Source of the DNA: an uncultured Clostridia bacterium
GTDB taxonomy: Bacteria; Bacillota; Clostridia; Christensenellales; Borkfalkiaceae
Assembly (NCBI GenBank): GCA_904502225.1
Contig: CAJGDO010000006.1
Coordinates: 1-54,747 of the forward strand
DNA length: 54,747 nucleotides
Direction of reading: 5' to 3'
This document shows positions 1-7,487 of this stretch, one piece after another (within the stretch, counting starts at the first letter, position 1; each line of letters opens with the position of its first letter). The notes under the pieces are model-generated. The model was given only the letters and a program-made list of their open reading frames with translations. It was not told the DNA's origin and ran no database searches. A program made the translations under genes and the position numbers.

Positions 1-381
1 CAAGAAGCACAAATTGAAACCAAAAATATGACATATTCATATACCGATGGTGAACTTTACTACTTTATGGACCAAGAATTCAACTTGACCCCACTTAACT
101 ATGACCAAGTTGAAGACGCATTAAAATACATCAAAGAAAACGACCCTGTTATCGTAAGGTCTTATAAAGGCGTTGCGTTCTCTGTTGAATGCGAAAACTT
201 TGTTGTTTTAAGAGTTGTTCAAGCAGACCCATCAGTTAAGGGCAACACTGCAACAAACGCAACCAAAGAAGCAGTTTTAGAAACAGGCACAAAACTTCAA
301 GTTCCAATGTTCGTTGAAGAAGGCGAACTCATTAGAGTTGACACCAGAACAGGCGAATATATGGAAAGAGTTAAAGGTTAA
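1..381 (+). CDS. efp: Elongation factor P, 3' part (5' end outside window)
   Basis: The open frame runs from the first base of the window, so about 60 N-terminal residues are missing from a protein normally near 185 residues. What remains is the middle OB domain (TYSYTDGELYYFMDQEF) and the C-terminal OB domain, with the family signature around NATKEAVLETG and the usual ending near DTRTGEYMERV. EF-P binds ribosomes stalled on polyproline stretches and helps peptide bond formation. The loop carrying the modified Lys lies upstream of the window. A hairpin terminator follows, then a reductase that may modify EF-P. The identification is firm; only the start is missing. Confidence 0.95.
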   Translation, partial: QEAQIETKNMTYSYTDGELYYFMDQEFNLTPLNYDQVEDALKYIKENDPVIVRSYKGVAFSVECENFVVLRVVQADPSVKGNTATNATKEAVLETGTKLQVPMFVEEGELIRVDTRTGEYMERVKG

Positions 382-406
382 TATTTATTAAGCCAAAACT
401 GAACTG

Positions 407-436
407 ATACCCACAAAAACTTGTTTTTGTGGGTAT
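407..436 (+). terminator. Hairpin terminator after efp
   Basis: A perfect 14-bp inverted repeat (ATACCCACAAAAAC / GTTTTTGTGGGTAT) with a 2-nt spacer lies 25 nt after the efp stop. It is followed by an A/T-rich stretch rather than a clean T-run, so readthrough into the next gene is plausible. Confidence 0.75.
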
Positions 437-465
437 TGTTAAATTATTTTTTAAGGTGAAAAAAG

Positions 466-1203
466 TTGAAAACAGCATTAATCACGGGCGTTTCTGGCGG
501 AATAGGCAAGGCGATTGCACAAGAATTTATCGATAAAGGCTATTTCGTTATTGGTCAATACAACTCGAATAAAGAGGGCGTTGACGAGTTTGCAAACGAG
601 TTAAAAAATCAAAACAAAAGTCAAAACTTTTTTGCGGTTAAGTGCGATTTAACCAGCACTACTGAAATAACTAAAATGATGGACGGCATACTTAACAGTT
701 TCAAAAGCCTTTCCGTTTTAGTCAACAATGCTGGCGTAAGTTTAACAAAACTTATAACCGAAACGACTGAAAACGAGTGGGATAAGGTTTTTGCAGTCAA
801 TCTAAAAAGCGTTTATCAAATCACAAACAGAGTGCTTAAAGGTATGATTGATAAAAAGCAAGGCAAAATTGTCAATATTTCGTCAATGTGGGGCATTTCG
901 GGAAGCAGTATGGAAGTTGCTTACTCTGCAAGCAAGGCGGGGTTAATAGGTTATACTAAAGCCCTTGCAAAAGAAGTTGGGTTAAGTGGTATAAACGTAA
1001 ACTGCGTTTGCCCAGGCGTTATCGACACCAAAATGAACGCACACTTGTCAAGTGCCGATATCATTGAACTTAAAAATCAAACGCCGTTAAACAAGATAGG
1101 CAAGCCAACAGACGTTGCAAAGTTGGTTTACTTCTTGTCATCGGATAACGCTGACTTTATAACGGGTCAAATTATTTCTTGTGACGGTGGATTTATTTTA
1201 TAA
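466..1203 (+). CDS. ymfI: SDR-family reductase, likely EF-P 5-aminopentanone reductase (YmfI-like)
   Basis: A 245-residue short-chain dehydrogenase/reductase with a TTG start preceded by AAGGTGA. Seen: the nucleotide-binding TGVSGGIG at 7-14, NNAG at 87-90, Asn112, Ser140 and the YxxxK pair Tyr153/Lys157. Ordinary FabG usually reads TGASRGIG, whereas this protein has SGGIG and the segment SSMWGISGSSMEVAYS, close to what I remember of B. subtilis YmfI (SSIWGETGASCEVLYS). YmfI reduces a 5-aminopentanone group on EF-P, and here the gene directly follows efp. Reading it as the EF-P modifying reductase is an inference from motif and neighbourhood. The alternative is a FabG-type 3-oxoacyl-ACP reductase. 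Confidence 0.75.
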   Translation: MKTALITGVSGGIGKAIAQEFIDKGYFVIGQYNSNKEGVDEFANELKNQNKSQNFFAVKCDLTSTTEITKMMDGILNSFKSLSVLVNNAGVSLTKLITETTENEWDKVFAVNLKSVYQITNRVLKGMIDKKQGKIVNISSMWGISGSSMEVAYSASKAGLIGYTKALAKEVGLSGINVNCVCPGVIDTKMNAHLSSADIIELKNQTPLNKIGKPTDVAKLVYFLSSDNADFITGQIISCDGGFIL

Positions 1204-1222
1204 ACGTTATTAAAGAACAAAA

Positions 1223-1252
1223 AATAGGGGCAAAAGTTTTTTTGCCCCTATT
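1223..1252 (+). terminator. Intrinsic terminator
   Basis: AATAGGGGCAAAA and TTTTGCCCCTATT form a 13-bp stem with loop GTTT, 20 nt after the reductase stop. Confidence 0.85.
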
Positions 1253-1278
1253 AAAAAGCATAAAAGGTAAAAAACTTT

Positions 1279-2613
1279 ATGAATATCCAACTATCCGAAC
1301 ATTTTACCAATAAAAAACTTCTTAAGTTCACGTTGCCATCAATCGCAATGATGATTTTTACGTCAATATATATGATTGTTGACGGGCTTTTCGTGTCCAA
1401 TTTTGCGGGTAAAACGGCGTTTGCAGCCGTCAACTTGATAATGCCTGTTTTAATGATTTTAGGCACGATAGGTTATATGTTCGGCACGGGTGGAACGGCA
1501 CTCGTTTCCAAGGTTTATGGCGAGGGCGATAAGGAAAAGGCAAACAAATATTTTTCTTTAATAGTTTATTTCGCATTTGTTGTTGGCGTTGTGCTTTCGG
1601 CTTTGGTATTTGTTTTTATAAGGCAAATTTCTGCTATGCTCGGTGCGAAAGGCGAACTTCTTAACGACTGTGTGATTTACGGCCAAATCGTTGTTGCCAC
1701 TATGCCGTTTTTCATTTTGCAAGTTATGTTTCAAAGTTTTTTCTCTGCCGCTGAAAAGCCAATGCTAGGCTTAATTATAACCTTATCAGCAGGGCTAACT
1801 AATATCGTTTTTGATATGGTTTTGGTGTTATTATTGCCAGCACAATATAAACTTATGGGTGCAGCCATTGCAACCACACTGTCTCAAACGGTTGGCGGGG
1901 TTGTTCCGCTTATATACTTTTTTAAAAAGAATAAAAGCATTCTTCGCCTTGGCAAAACCGAATATAATGGCAAGGCAATTTTAAAGGCTTGCACAAACGG
2001 GTCTTCGGAATTTATGACAAACCTTGCTTTAAGCGTGGTGGGGATACTTTATAATTTCCAACTAATAAACTTTGCAGGGGAAAACGGGCTTGCATCTTAC
2101 GGCGTTATGATGTATATAAGCACAATTTTTTCGGCAGTGTTTTTTGGCTTTACTATGGGCGTTGCCCCAATCGTTGGGTATAATTTTGGTGCTAAAAATT
2201 ATAGCGAACTCAAAAACTTGCGTAAAAAAAGTTTATGGATAATCGGGGTTTTTGGCGTGGCAATGCTTTTATTGGCACAAGTTTTTGCCGTTGCCGTTTC
2301 AAAACTTTTCGTTGGGTATGATAAGGTCCTTTTGCTTTTAACCATAAACGGTTTTAGAATTTTTGCAATAAGTTTTATTTTTGCAGGCTTTGGAATATTT
2401 GTTTCGGGTTTTTTCACTGCGTTAAACGACGGGTTAACTTCGGCACTCATTGCTTTTTTAAGAACTTTTGTCTTTCAGGTTATAGCAATTTTAACCTTGC
2501 CTAATATGTTGGGGATAGACGGGGTGTGGATTTCAGTTGTCGTTGCAGAGTTTATGTCGCTTGTGTTAGGTGCGTTTTTCTTGATAATCAAAAAGAAAAA
2601 ATATAACTATTAA
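1279..2613 (+). CDS. MATE family efflux transporter
   Basis: A 444-residue polytopic membrane protein with about 12 predicted membrane segments, the usual MATE number. It has a typical N-terminal pattern (LLKFTLPSIAMMIFTSIYMIVDGLFVSNFAG) and, in the second half, the duplicated GFTMGVAPIVGYNFGAKNY type motif. MATE proteins export cationic drugs, dyes or metabolites using Na+ or H+ gradients. AAAGGT precedes the ATG. The gene stands alone between two terminators. The subfamily looks like the NorM/DinF-type proteins of Clostridia; the substrate cannot be told. Confidence 0.9.
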   Translation: MNIQLSEHFTNKKLLKFTLPSIAMMIFTSIYMIVDGLFVSNFAGKTAFAAVNLIMPVLMILGTIGYMFGTGGTALVSKVYGEGDKEKANKYFSLIVYFAFVVGVVLSALVFVFIRQISAMLGAKGELLNDCVIYGQIVVATMPFFILQVMFQSFFSAAEKPMLGLIITLSAGLTNIVFDMVLVLLLPAQYKLMGAAIATTLSQTVGGVVPLIYFFKKNKSILRLGKTEYNGKAILKACTNGSSEFMTNLALSVVGILYNFQLINFAGENGLASYGVMMYISTIFSAVFFGFTMGVAPIVGYNFGAKNYSELKNLRKKSLWIIGVFGVAMLLLAQVFAVAVSKLFVGYDKVLLLLTINGFRIFAISFIFAGFGIFVSGFFTALNDGLTSALIAFLRTFVFQVIAILTLPNMLGIDGVWISVVVAEFMSLVLGAFFLIIKKKKYNY

Positions 2614-2650
2614 AATATAAAATTAAACAAAATATAAAACTAAAAATAAA

Positions 2651-2678
2651 GGCTTGTTAAAAAACAAGTCTTTTTTTT
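2651..2678 (+). terminator. Intrinsic terminator after MATE gene
   Basis: GGCTTGTT and AACAAGTC pair (one G.T) around an AAAA loop, followed by an 8-nt T-run. Confidence 0.85.
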
Positions 2679-2728
2679 GTATAAAAAAATTGTTTAAGGC
2701 AATAACCAACTAAAAAAGGAGAAAAAGT

Positions 2729-3976
2729 ATGAACCCATTTAAAGAATTACCAAAAGACAGTAAAATTAATTTTCAAAGTTGGTCAAGCCTTGCAGTTAAG
2801 CCTTATGACAAAAATTCCACCGACCCTTATACAAAAACAAGGGTAATTTTAATGAACGGAACGGAATTTGAGTCCAACTGGTTTTTGCACCACTTTAATA
2901 GGCATTGCTTGAATAACGAAGTAAGGCGTGTGCTTGCGTTGGTTAGACGGCAAGAACAATTCCAACAAAAGCGAATTTCAGCATTAAAGCCTATTGATGA
3001 AAGCATTTTGGAAACGACCATTGCTTATGAGCAACTTGCCGTTGATTTAACGGCAGATATGGCAAAAAAAGAGCCAAACCCTTTTGTAAAAGCACAACTT
3101 GACTTTGCCCTTTTAGAAGACTTTGACCACCTTTATAGGTATGCCAACCTTTTAGATATGGAAGAAGGCGTGCACGCTGAAAGGCTTGTTGGTGGATACA
3201 CTGAAATAACGCCTGCTCGCCCAACCATAGCAGAGCATCGCCACCCAAACGACGATATAAGAAGATATATAAACTGTTGGCAAGATGCACTTATCACAAG
3301 GCTTCACACCAACATTATCACGGCAGCCGAACAGCAAACAATGAACTATTATATGAACGTTGGCTCGTTCTATCACAGTGATTTAGGCAGAAAACTTTAC
3401 ACCGAAATTGCTATGATTGAAGAGCAACACGTGACTGGTTATGGCTCGCTTTTAGACCCGTCTATGACAATGTTTGAAAGTTGGGTTATGCACGAATATA
3501 CAGAGTGTTATTTGTATTATTCTTGCTATCAAACAGAAACCCACCCACAAATTAAAAAGATTTGGCTTGAACATTTTGAGCAAGAATTACAACATCTTAA
3601 AATCGCATCTGATATGCTTAAAAAATATGAGGGGAGAGATTGGGAACAATTGTTTGTTGGCGGTGCTGATTTCCCTGAACTTATAAGGTTAAAACAAAAT
3701 AAAGAGTATATTAGAGATATAATTAAAAGTGTTAGACTAACTGGGTATTATGAAGATATGGTGAGTATTGAAGATTTGCCAGATAATCACAATTTCTTTA
3801 AGTATCAAAGACAAGTCAATTCAAGTGTAAGTCAAGTTGCATCGCATAACGTAATTGAAAAGTATATTAAAAAGTACGGAAAAGATTATAGGTACGAGGA
3901 TAGAGAAAGTGTTGAAAAGACTTTAAGGGACAGGTCAAAAGACAACACTGAACTAGCAAGAAAGAAAGGATATTAA
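2729..3976 (+). CDS. Ferritin-like (putative diiron) protein with three E-x29-[ED]xxH units
   Basis: A 415-residue soluble protein, with start supported by AAAGGAG 7 nt upstream. Seen directly: Glu101 then Asp131xxHis134; Glu201 then Glu231xxHis234; Glu256 then Glu286xxHis289. In each case the first acid is exactly 30 residues before the ExxH-type motif, the arrangement of helix pairs in ferritin/rubrerythrin-like four-helix bundles. A normal diiron site needs two such half-sites, so the third is unusual. The C-terminal 100 residues are charged. There are no rubredoxin-type CxxC pairs and no signal peptide. I know no named family for the whole protein. A role in oxygen or iron handling is possible but unproven. 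It stands alone between terminators. Confidence 0.65.
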   Translation: MNPFKELPKDSKINFQSWSSLAVKPYDKNSTDPYTKTRVILMNGTEFESNWFLHHFNRHCLNNEVRRVLALVRRQEQFQQKRISALKPIDESILETTIAYEQLAVDLTADMAKKEPNPFVKAQLDFALLEDFDHLYRYANLLDMEEGVHAERLVGGYTEITPARPTIAEHRHPNDDIRRYINCWQDALITRLHTNIITAAEQQTMNYYMNVGSFYHSDLGRKLYTEIAMIEEQHVTGYGSLLDPSMTMFESWVMHEYTECYLYYSCYQTETHPQIKKIWLEHFEQELQHLKIASDMLKKYEGRDWEQLFVGGADFPELIRLKQNKEYIRDIIKSVRLTGYYEDMVSIEDLPDNHNFFKYQRQVNSSVSQVASHNVIEKYIKKYGKDYRYEDRESVEKTLRDRSKDNTELARKKGY

Positions 3977-3991
3977 AAATCGAACAAAACA

Positions 3992-4021
3992 AAAAAGCCT
4001 TGCAAAATTGCAAGGCTTTTT
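3992..4021. terminator. Bidirectional terminator between convergent genes
   Basis: AAAAAGCCTTGCAA and TTGCAAGGCTTTTT form a 14-bp stem with A and T runs on both flanks, serving the ferritin-like gene and the convergent permease. Confidence 0.9.
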
Positions 4022-4036
4022 AAGTTTAGTTTTTAA

Positions 4037-5431
4037 TTACATTGCTGCAACAAATACAAATCTAAATACAAAGAGAATTGCGATAACTGTAACAACGATG
4101 TCTTTTTTAGAGAACTTACCTGTGAATAATCTGATAAGAACGTAAGAGATAGCACCGATAGCAATACCGTTTGAAATAGAGTATGTAAGTGGCATAAGTG
4201 TTAATGTTAAGAAAGCAGGAATTGCACTTGATAAGTCATCCATATCAACTGCTTTGAAGTTCTTAAGCATCAATACACCAACGTACATAAGAGCAGGTGC
4301 AGTAGCAACGCCTGGGATAATGCTTGCAAGTGGTGTTAAGAATAAGCATACTGCAAAGAGAGCTGCGATAACAAGAGATGTTAAACCTGTTTTACCACCT
4401 TCAGCAACGCCTGATGCAGATTCAACGAAAGTTGTAACTGTTGAAACACCAACCATAGCACCAGCAGTTGTTGCGATAGAGTCGCACATCATGCATTTTT
4501 CAATGTCAAGTGGGTCGCCGTTTTCATCAAGCATATTAGCTTGTGCGCAAGTACCATAAAGTGTGCCGATTGTATCGAACATATCAACCAAGCAGAAAGT
4601 AACGATAAGCATTATAACAGCGAAGATTGAACCGAATGTCACGCCGTCAAATGCGATAGACCAACTTTCTGGCTTAAATACAGAGAAACCATAATTGCCG
4701 AAATCTTTGAAAGATTGACCGATTTGAGCAAAGTCAAATGATGGAGCAGTCCAAGTGAACAAATAGTAAAGAACTGTTGAAACTAAAATACCTAAAACGA
4801 TAGACATTTTCTTCATCCAGCCAGCGCCGATTTTGTTGAAAACAACGATAGCGATAAGACCAAGAATAGCGCAAAGAACAGGAGCAGCTGCAGCCCAAGT
4901 TCTTAAGTCAGGCAATTCAACAAGGGTAAATAAGTCAGCAACAACGATGCCAGCGCCTTGCATACCGATGAAAGCGATAAACAAACCGATACCAGCAGGG
5001 ATAGCTTTCTTTAAGCAATCTGGTAATGACTTAGCAATGTAAGAACGAAGACCTGTAATAGATAAAACCATAAATACAAGCCCAGAGATAAGGATGATTA
5101 CCAAACCTGCACCATAGTTAGCAGTTGGGTCGCCAGCAGCAAGCATAAATGAAACAAAGAAGAATGCATTTAAGCCCATGCCAGATGCTTGTGCAAAAGG
5201 TTTTTTAGCAAGGAAAGCATAAAGTAAAGTACCGATTACAGCAGCGATAATTGTACCGATGTAAACTGTGTTCCATAATGGACCTGCGCCAACCATTGTG
5301 TTTGGGTTTACAAAAATGATGTAACACATAGCAAAGAAAGTTGTTAAACCAGCGATAACTTCTGTCTTAATGCTTGTGTCAGATTTAAGTCCGAGTGCTT
5401 TGCCGAACTTAGTTTGTGATTTGTCACTCAT
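4037..5431 (-). CDS. NCS2/AzgA-type purine permease (guanine/hypoxanthine family)
   Basis: A 464-residue membrane protein with about 12-14 hydrophobic segments. The N-terminus KTEVIAGLTTFFAMCYIIFV and the QASGMGLNAFFF segment match the AzgA/PbuG branch of nucleobase permeases, which import hypoxanthine, guanine or adenine. Later motifs include VDMFDTIGTLYGTC and a SATTAGAMVG-like turn (here DSIATTAGAMVGVS). I place the start at the ATG just after AGGAGG (MSDKSQ); an in-frame extension upstream lacks a ribosome-binding site. A promoter lies 37 nt upstream, leaving no room for a purine riboswitch. The exact base transported is not decidable. Confidence 0.88.
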   Translation of the reverse strand: MSDKSQTKFGKALGLKSDTSIKTEVIAGLTTFFAMCYIIFVNPNTMVGAGPLWNTVYIGTIIAAVIGTLLYAFLAKKPFAQASGMGLNAFFFVSFMLAAGDPTANYGAGLVIILISGLVFMVLSITGLRSYIAKSLPDCLKKAIPAGIGLFIAFIGMQGAGIVVADLFTLVELPDLRTWAAAAPVLCAILGLIAIVVFNKIGAGWMKKMSIVLGILVSTVLYYLFTWTAPSFDFAQIGQSFKDFGNYGFSVFKPESWSIAFDGVTFGSIFAVIMLIVTFCLVDMFDTIGTLYGTCAQANMLDENGDPLDIEKCMMCDSIATTAGAMVGVSTVTTFVESASGVAEGGKTGLTSLVIAALFAVCLFLTPLASIIPGVATAPALMYVGVLMLKNFKAVDMDDLSSAIPAFLTLTLMPLTYSISNGIAIGAISYVLIRLFTGKFSKKDIVVTVIAILFVFRFVFVAAM

Positions 5432-5467
5432 TAGAGTTCCTCCTTTAATAAAAATTATTATGTTTAC

Positions 5468-5496
5468 ATAATAACACATAATTGTTGAGAGTGCAA
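5468..5496 (-). promoter_or_regulatory. Promoter of purine permease
   Basis: On the minus strand: TTGCAC, 17-nt spacer, TATTAT, 37 nt before the start codon. Confidence 0.7.
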
Positions 5497-5571
5497 TAAT
5501 TTTCGACAAATTTTTCTAAAATTTTTATTTTCTTTATACAACATATTGTATAATTAAAACAATCGGACTAC

Positions 5572-5607
5572 AAAAATAAAAAACGGAGCGACATTTTGCA
5601 CTCCGTT
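5572..5607 (-). terminator. Terminator of Cys-rich gene
   Basis: AACGGAG and CTCCGTT pair across a 12-nt loop; on the minus strand the stem is followed by a T-rich run (complement of 5572-5583). Confidence 0.75.
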
Positions 5608-5632
5608 CTTTTAATTCATTACTATTTATTTG

Positions 5633-5836
5633 TTATTTACAGCCACAGCCACCGTAGTTTCCTAAAAAGCCACCATTTTTACAGCAACAGCAAATTAAAA
5701 GTAATGCGATAGGCAAGCAATAGCAACTGTTAAAGAAGCCGTTTAAGCAACCACTTTTGCAAAGACAGATGATAAGTAAAATTATCAAAATCCAAAGACA
5801 GCAGTTGTTTCCGCCAAATAAATCAAAATTGTGCAT
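5633..5836 (-). CDS. Cys-rich hydrophobic 67-residue protein
   Basis: A short protein starting at the ATG 8 nt after GGAGG; a longer in-frame start has no ribosome-binding site. Thirteen of 67 residues are Cys (12, 13, 24, 26, 30, 38, 40, 49-52, 64, 66), including a CCCC run. Two hydrophobic stretches, roughly 13-25 and 39-50, suggest membrane association, and the end is Gly/Cys-rich (GGCGCK). The gene has its own terminator, and a 7-bp hairpin (5862-5896) lies just upstream of the ribosome-binding site. I do not recognise a characterised family. Metal binding, acylation or disulfide clustering are only guesses. The good ribosome-binding site and terminator argue that it is real. Confidence 0.6.
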   Translation of the reverse strand: MHNFDLFGGNNCCLWILIILLIICLCKSGCLNGFFNSCYCLPIALLLICCCCKNGGFLGNYGGCGCK

Positions 5837-5954
5837 AAGAATACCTCCAATAGTATATATCACTCCACCTATGTATAATTTTTGGTTTTGTGGAGTTTTC
5901 TAATATCAATATACGCAAATATCCTTAAAAATGTGAAAAACGGGCGTTATTTAA

Positions 5955-5983
5955 TTGCTATCAATCGTTTTTTGTGCTAAAAT
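5955..5983 (+). promoter_or_regulatory. Promoter of ECF-coaX-hom unit
   Basis: TTGCTA, 17-nt spacer, TAAAAT, about 110 nt upstream of the ECF S component start. Confidence 0.6.
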
Positions 5984-6092
5984 AACTGTGTTCAATTAGC
6001 AATTATCTATTAAAGAGATTGACTAAATTAAAGGACAAGATATTTTTTTACGACGGATATTCAAAGTTTTGAAATTCGATTGGAGGCAAAAA

Positions 6093-6689
6093 ATGAATAC
6101 AAAATTTTTCTCGGCAAAAAACGTTGCCATCTTGGGTATTTTGATTGCATTAGTTATCGTTTTGCAACTTTTTGCAAGTGCAATACCTATGTTTGGAATT
6201 ACCCTTAATTTTAGTTTAATTCCAATAGCGATTGCAGGCATTATGCTTGGGTGCATAGGTGGTGCGATTGTCGGTTTTGCTTGTGGGTTAGTGGTTTTTA
6301 TCGTTATGGCTGTTTTAGGTGGTGAAGTTTTTACCGCAACGCTATTCCAAGCCCACCCAATAATTTTAACCTTAATTTGCATAGGAAAAACAACTGTTGC
6401 AGGCTTGGTTTCAGGCTTAATATTTAAGGTTATATCAAAGAAAAACACTTTCAGTGCCGTTTGTGTAAGTGCCGTGATATTGCCTATCGTAAACACGGGC
6501 ATCTATTTGCTTGGCATAGTTTTAATGAAAGATACAACGGCAACCTTTTTAGGAATGGCAGAAAGTTCTGCTGGCGTTGTGTTTACAACCGTTTTTGCTA
6601 TAATTTGGCTAAACTTTGTTTTAGAAATGGTGGTAAACCTTATCTTTATACCTATGATTCATAGGGTAATTAAAGCCGTTAAAATCTAA
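6093..6689 (+). CDS. ECF transporter S component, probably pantothenate (PanT-like)
   Basis: A 198-residue integral membrane protein with about six membrane helices, the size and shape of the substrate-binding S components of energy-coupling factor vitamin transporters. GGAGG 6 nt before the ATG fixes the start at MNTKFF. The N-terminus (LGILIALVIVLQLF) and the SLIPIAIAGIMLG segment fit the S-component pattern. It is followed 18 nt later by type III pantothenate kinase, which makes pantothenate a reasonable substrate by neighbourhood; the sequence alone does not prove this. The ATPase/T subunits (EcfA/EcfT) are not in the window, as is usual for group II S components. Confidence 0.82.
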   Translation: MNTKFFSAKNVAILGILIALVIVLQLFASAIPMFGITLNFSLIPIAIAGIMLGCIGGAIVGFACGLVVFIVMAVLGGEVFTATLFQAHPIILTLICIGKTTVAGLVSGLIFKVISKKNTFSAVCVSAVILPIVNTGIYLLGIVLMKDTTATFLGMAESSAGVVFTTVFAIIWLNFVLEMVVNLIFIPMIHRVIKAVKI

Positions 6690-6707
6690 AGGGTAGGAGA
6701 AAAGAAA

Positions 6708-7475
6708 ATGCTACTTGCGATAGATTTAGGAAATACAAATATAAAATACGGTGTGTTCGACGGGGAAAAACTTGTTGCATCTTTCCGTGTGTCGTCAAGA
6801 ATTTCAAGAACGGCAGACGAATATGGCTCGGTTTTAGTTGGGCTTTTATCAGATAAAAACATCAAAAAGAGCGATATTGACGGAATTATCTTTTCATCAG
6901 TTATCCCTGCACTAAATTACACCGTTTGCCATATGTGTGAATACTTTTTTGGCATTTCGCCAATAATGGTTGGGCCTGGAATCAAAACGGGACTTAACAT
7001 TAAAGCGGAAAACCCAAGGGAAGTTGGTGCAGACATTATTGTAAACAGCGTTTCGGCTTTTAACAAGTATGGCGGGCCAGTGGTGGTTATTGATTTTGGC
7101 ACGGCAACCACGTTTGACGTTATTACAGAAAAGTGTGAACTTTTGGGCGTTGTAATTGCACCGGGTATTAAAACTTCGTTAGAAGGCTTGGCGTCAAAGA
7201 CGGCACAATTACCGATGGTTGAACTTGATGCACCAAAAACGGTTATCGGCAAAAACACCAAACACTGTATGCAAGCGGGCATTATCTTCGGCTTTGCGGG
7301 ACTAGTTGAAAACATTATCAAAAAAATCAAAAAAGAACTCAATTTATCTGAAATCAAGGTGGTTGCAACTGGTGGTCTTGGCGAAATTATCGCAAAAGAA
7401 ACAAACCTTATCAACATTGTTGATAGGACTTTGACTTTGGACGGATTGAGAGTTATATATGAACTTAACAAATAA
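6708..7475 (+). CDS. coaX: Type III pantothenate kinase
   Basis: A 255-residue cytoplasmic enzyme that phosphorylates pantothenate, the first step to coenzyme A. The ASKHA-fold signature DLGNTNIKYGVF is at 6-17, the substrate-binding VGAD at 106-109 and the second phosphate motif DFGTATTFDVI at 129-139. The residue after VGAD is Ile, where many CoaX proteins have Arg. AGGAGA precedes the ATG. It probably forms an operon with the upstream ECF S component and the downstream homoserine dehydrogenase (12-nt gap). Confidence 0.95.
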   Translation: MLLAIDLGNTNIKYGVFDGEKLVASFRVSSRISRTADEYGSVLVGLLSDKNIKKSDIDGIIFSSVIPALNYTVCHMCEYFFGISPIMVGPGIKTGLNIKAENPREVGADIIVNSVSAFNKYGGPVVVIDFGTATTFDVITEKCELLGVVIAPGIKTSLEGLASKTAQLPMVELDAPKTVIGKNTKHCMQAGIIFGFAGLVENIIKKIKKELNLSEIKVVATGGLGEIIAKETNLINIVDRTLTLDGLRVIYELNK

Positions 7476-7487
7476 AAGGAGATTGTT

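Noticed and set aside
5432..5632. Purine riboswitch before the NCS2 permease
   Set aside because: The promoter lies 37 nt from the start and no purine-aptamer core is present.
6023..6502. 159-codon open frame on the minus strand
   Set aside because: It lies opposite the ECF S component, has no ribosome-binding site and no protein-like motifs; it is a shadow of the real gene.
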